NCBI RefSeq assembly: GCF_001949145.1
Contig: NW_019091395.1
Span: 1,447,402-1,511,401, forward strand
From: Acanthaster planci
Taxonomy: Eukaryota; Echinodermata; Asteroidea; Valvatida; Acanthasteridae
Length of the DNA: 64,000 nucleotides
Direction of reading: 5' to 3'
Part shown: piece after piece, positions 61,401 to 64,000 of the stretch
How the letters are laid out: every line of letters starts with the position of its first letter
How positions within the stretch are numbered: position 1 is the first letter of the stretch
Made by a program: the position numbers and the translations under genes
Notes under the pieces: generated by a model
Seen by the model: only the letters and a program-made list of their open reading frames with translations
What the model was told of the DNA's origin: nothing
Database searches by the model: none

Positions 61401-62384
61401 CTAACTTGCTGTCTTCCTCCACAGGTTAATTGGCGTAGACGGCAAGGAGATCATTAAACCTACCAACGGAGCCACGCACAAGAGCATGGAGATACAGACA
61501 GATGATTGCAGAGTTAGTACTCAGCTTCGACTTGGAAGGGCGCCATTGGAATGTCACCTTACCATCGTGCCTGGTAAAAACACTCATAACATCCTATAGC
61601 AGTGAGGTGGGACCACAAGGCATCGAGGTTCCATAGGAAAGCGCACTTGTGAACAAAGTGGGACGTCATTATGGTCTAAATCTGCAGTATATAGATCTAG
61701 TTGCACACCTGCAAAGTCGTACTAAGGACAAAAAATCATAATACTTTGTATGAAGAATTATGCCCAAATAAATATTATTAAGTTAGCATACCAACGCACT
61801 TTCAGGCAAAGACCCTGATAAAAGTTAGACTCCTTTATCGAAATCTTATGCTGACGAAACCATTTCCATTTTTAAAAAATCTATCGTAGATAATACCGCC
61901 GTGCTTTTAACAATCGGGATGGATATCTTACATCGACTTAAGGTAGGTTAATCACAGGGTCTTTAATTTATGTTTTTTACTCTAAAACTTAAAAGTTAAC
62001 GCTATCTTAATGTCATTGCAATTTGACATTCTTTGTAAAACACTTTTTTTGCTGTACATGTAAAATATAAGTATTTTTGTGACACAAAATTGTTATTTTC
62101 AAGTTGCATAACTACAGTGGGCAGCGGCACACGCCATCGATATGTATATTTCTATTGGGAGATCCCTTTTTTTACTAGTTCTGTTTGTCCACCCATTGGT
62201 CGCTTCATATCTTTCACAACAGAAATGTTTTATTTTCTTTGTTTTCTCCGACCAGTGCATTTTAGACGTCTCTTCCCGTGTTCTGTATCTAGACGGCCTG
62301 TCGGGCGATGCCAAGCAGCTCCTAACCCACGATGAAGTCTTTGGCGACACCAGACTTGTTCGCTCGCAGTCATCGACATTGTGA
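55339..62384 (+). CDS. NRIP3: NRIP2/NRIP3-like protein with retropepsin-type domain (233 aa)
   Basis: Six exons join in phase: 55339-55461, 58781-58945, 59883-59965, 61425-61573, 61890-61942, 62256-62384, 702 bases including TGA. The N-terminal part (STDLLPLEMRLGTSKEAQPA, then ILKKKLVQKL) has the pattern of vertebrate NRIP3. The following domain has VALIDTG (Asp107-Thr-Gly), a strand region, and IGMDIL (182-187) near the end, the layout of single-domain retropepsin-like proteases. Length is close to the roughly 240 residues of vertebrate NRIP3. Vertebrate NRIP proteins are described as nuclear-receptor partners; whether this one is a protease is unknown. The D-T-G is intact, but the residues after it (QMDSTIP) replace the usual A/C-x-x-S/N pattern. 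NRIP2 versus NRIP3 cannot be decided. Confidence 0.85.
57841..58014. repeat. Foldback element (about 54-bp imperfect arms)
   Basis: 57841-57894 is the inverse of 57961-58014 with scattered mismatches. Shared words are AAACAxGGCGTCCTCC, AAGTG and TTTACCAAAT. The spacer has its own smaller inverted repeat (AGTACTCAG / CTGAGTACT). It looks like a MITE. Confidence 0.7.
58471..58548 (+). repeat. Two-copy 39-base tandem repeat
   Basis: TTTGTCCCACATATTGTAGG starts at 58471 and 58510, with the rest of each unit nearly identical. Confidence 0.8.
58781..58945 (+). CDS. NRIP3: NRIP-like exon 2
   Basis: Acceptor tccccaccctttaacag, donor gtgggt, phase 0 on both sides, 55 codons. It begins QPAAILKKKLVQKL, probably helical, continues through a basic linker (VRRKSFTDVDDKKRM) and ends ASLLYAQCQ, the likely first strand of the protease-like fold. 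Confidence 0.85.
59883..59965 (+). CDS. NRIP3: NRIP-like exon 3 (D-T-G)
   Basis: Acceptor tttctataatgtacag, donor gtaata, 27 codons plus two bases. It encodes LNGDEAVALIDTGQMDSTIP with the catalytic-type Asp107-Thr108-Gly109. The spare GG is completed by the G of the next exon. Confidence 0.85.
59966..61424 (+). other. Intron 3 of the NRIP-like gene
   Basis: 1.5 kb, AT-rich. The reading phase is satisfied without any further exon. Confidence 0.5.
61425..61573 (+). CDS. NRIP3: NRIP-like exon 4
   Basis: Acceptor gtcttcctccacag, donor gtaaaa. It encodes LIGVDGKEIIKPTNGATHKS and then VSTQLRLGRAPLECHLTIVP, matching the flap-like and later strands of the retropepsin fold. One base is left over. 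Confidence 0.85.
61890..61942 (+). CDS. NRIP3: NRIP-like exon 5
   Basis: 53 bases, acceptor tctatcgtag, donor gtaggt. The split codon gives Asp, then NTAVLLTIGMDILHRLK. IGMDIL matches the (L/I)G-x-D-x-L motif of this fold. Confidence 0.8.
62256..62384 (+). CDS. NRIP3: NRIP-like exon 6 (C terminus, stop)
   Basis: Acceptor ttgttttctccgaccag. It encodes CILDVSSRVLYLDGLSGDAK and ends RSQSSTL before TGA. The start resembles the cysteine-and-strand segment that follows the G-x-D motif in vertebrate NRIP proteins. Confidence 0.8.
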   Translation, partial: CILDVSSRVLYLDGLSGDAKQLLTHDEVFGDTRLVRSQSSTL

Positions 62385-64000
62385 AGCGTGGTTAGCCAAG
62401 TTCATCATCGGCAACACATCCATAGCCATCTTACACTGCGTTTAGCTGATCGAACTTAAACACGTAGGCAGAAATATAGACAGGCTTTTTTCAATTCATT
62501 TGTTGTCAGTTGATCTCATCCCGATTTGACTACATGTTTTCAAGTACACATAATGCACTGAGGGATGACACTAGACCCTTCATCTGATACATCGCAACTG
62601 CACTTTTTGCCAGATTGGCAAACTATAACAGCTGTGAGCACATAGCTCAAAGGGTAATTCACAAAGTGTTGAAAAGTCTGCCAGGCTTGTTAAAAAAACA
62701 AATATTATCACTTTATACTACGCGCAAGTTGTGGCAAAAGCTGTCGCCAACCACCGATGAAACTTTCACGAAAACGTTAGCTTCCCTTTACAGTATGGTG
62801 GTCAGTGTTGGTAAACAAACGAAAGGTCAACACGAAGTAGGGCACGCTCTTGGAGTTGTACGGCGCCCTTGAATATATTTTAGAGTAGAGACCGCCAGAG
62901 GGGGTGCATCATATCTAGCACCCCCTCTACATATTCAGAAAACAGAGGAGTAATCTGTGGCCGGAACGAGCTTTGAACATTAAGATACGTGTCTCATTAA
63001 TTCTCAAATTCAACGTTACAGTGTCATTTGAAGGTGAGAAGAAAGGCTCCCGTTCAACTAGTCGGTCCAGAAGGACCTACATTAGTGGTGGTTAATTGTA
63101 ACAGGGAATTTTGAAAAGGCAAGGAGTAATCATGTGAAGCATTTGAAGTGTAAAAGCCGACCTGGATGACTTACCCTTAGTTTATACTGACCAGATGAAC
63201 AGATTGTGTTTTCTTAATCCTGAATTTGGCAGTTAGTTTTTGTCTTTGACGAGGGAATACCCTCGAATCGTGTGGCAGTCATTACACCGCACCATCTGCA
63301 CTTTGTGGAAAACAGCTTTTTGCAAAGGCGCCCTCAATCCGGAATGCCTGTCACAGTTATTTTGTGCGCAGAGCTATGGTTGCTCGCTGTCCTTGTATAT
63401 CCACACATATGCATTCTGGGGGCTAGTTTCATAATGCTCGCGGAAGTGTTGACCAGTGGTATTGTTCGCATGAACTCTTTCCATGACAAAATAAGTACGT
63501 CAAGTATTTTCCTTTCCTAGGGCCGTAGGGGAAGAGCAGTGATCTCTATACACTTGATAGGCAGCTCGGCAGTAACTGCCTATGTGTGAATTGAAGTGAC
63601 CGCGCGACCATCTTATGCTCTCCAACTTCAGTCCATTCATTAGGTGCATCCATGCACGGCGCTAAAGCCAGTGAGTCGGAAACTGCCATTGCATTGAATA
63701 GCCTAAGAAGGCCTCGCATTCACTTCAAGTCGCAGAGCAGAGCTGCCTATCCAGTGTATAGAGATCAGTGGGGAAGAGCTACAACGTTTACCTGTAAACA
63801 CCACGGCCTATTCTCGACTCTTGGTGGCGGCAAATGAGCCACTTTCCCGCTCATAGTTTCCTCCCTGCTCGAGGGTGCTACTGACCCCTAACTATTCCTC
63901 ACAAAAGCTTTGAAACAACGTTACAAACTGTAAGAGGGTATATCAATGCACGTTACCAATTTGTTTCTTGTCAGTTGTAAACCTGTAAGAACACTTGGAG
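62385..64000 (+). other. 3' flank of the NRIP-like gene
   Basis: It should hold the 3' UTR, but I find no clear AATAAA downstream of the stop. A short hairpin AGAGGGGGTGC / GCACCCCCTCT lies at about 62894-62929. No other gene is supported. Confidence 0.4.

Overview
This is animal nuclear DNA. It has split genes with GT-AG introns, no bacterial-style operons, and many DNA-transposon and LINE remnants. The motif TACATGTA is scattered throughout, including inside an exon. The organism is most likely an invertebrate, and an invertebrate deuterostome such as a lancelet would fit. That assignment is inference from genome style and from an NRIP-type gene; no species-specific marker is visible.

Three protein-coding genes can be assembled by matching splice sites and reading phase. 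(1) About 81-3058 on the minus strand is the 3' part of a gene I do not recognise. Four C-terminal exons join in phase, one more exon lies upstream, and two further N-terminal exons are tentative. (2) 19646-29413 on the plus strand is a seven-exon gene for a protein of about 1334 residues. It ends in a canonical RING-H2 domain and carries several SUMO-interaction-like motifs, an octapeptide repeat, a proline-rich block and an Arg/Gly-rich block. A SUMO-directed ubiquitin E3 ligase is the best guess. (3) 55339-62384 on the plus strand is a six-exon gene for a 233-residue NRIP2/NRIP3-like protein with a retropepsin-type fold and an intact D-T-G. Its start codon lies inside a YY1-like motif just after an ETS-like motif.

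The rest is mobile or simple sequence. At 5659-10323 a Tigger/pogo-like element is interrupted by a 3.4 kb hAT-type element (6883-10243, perfect 8-bp target duplication), which contains the assembly gap 7851-8718. Between 16314 and 18333 lies a decayed CR1/L2-like LINE. A family of short pogo-like MITEs occurs at 1865, 20291 and 28412, and the last copy has a piggyBac-like MITE inserted at a TTAA. From 29.4 to 55.3 kb there is no convincing gene. This stretch holds AATT and TCTG microsatellites, a 0.5 kb CCAAA-type array, a 108-bp near-perfect palindrome, a G-rich run, and a repeat whose inverted partner lies 30 kb away.

The three genes show no obvious functional link. The window is a normal gene-sparse metazoan interval. 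I found no CRISPR array, phage or clearly new multi-gene system. The most interesting items are the candidate SUMO-targeted ligase and the nested transposon insertions.
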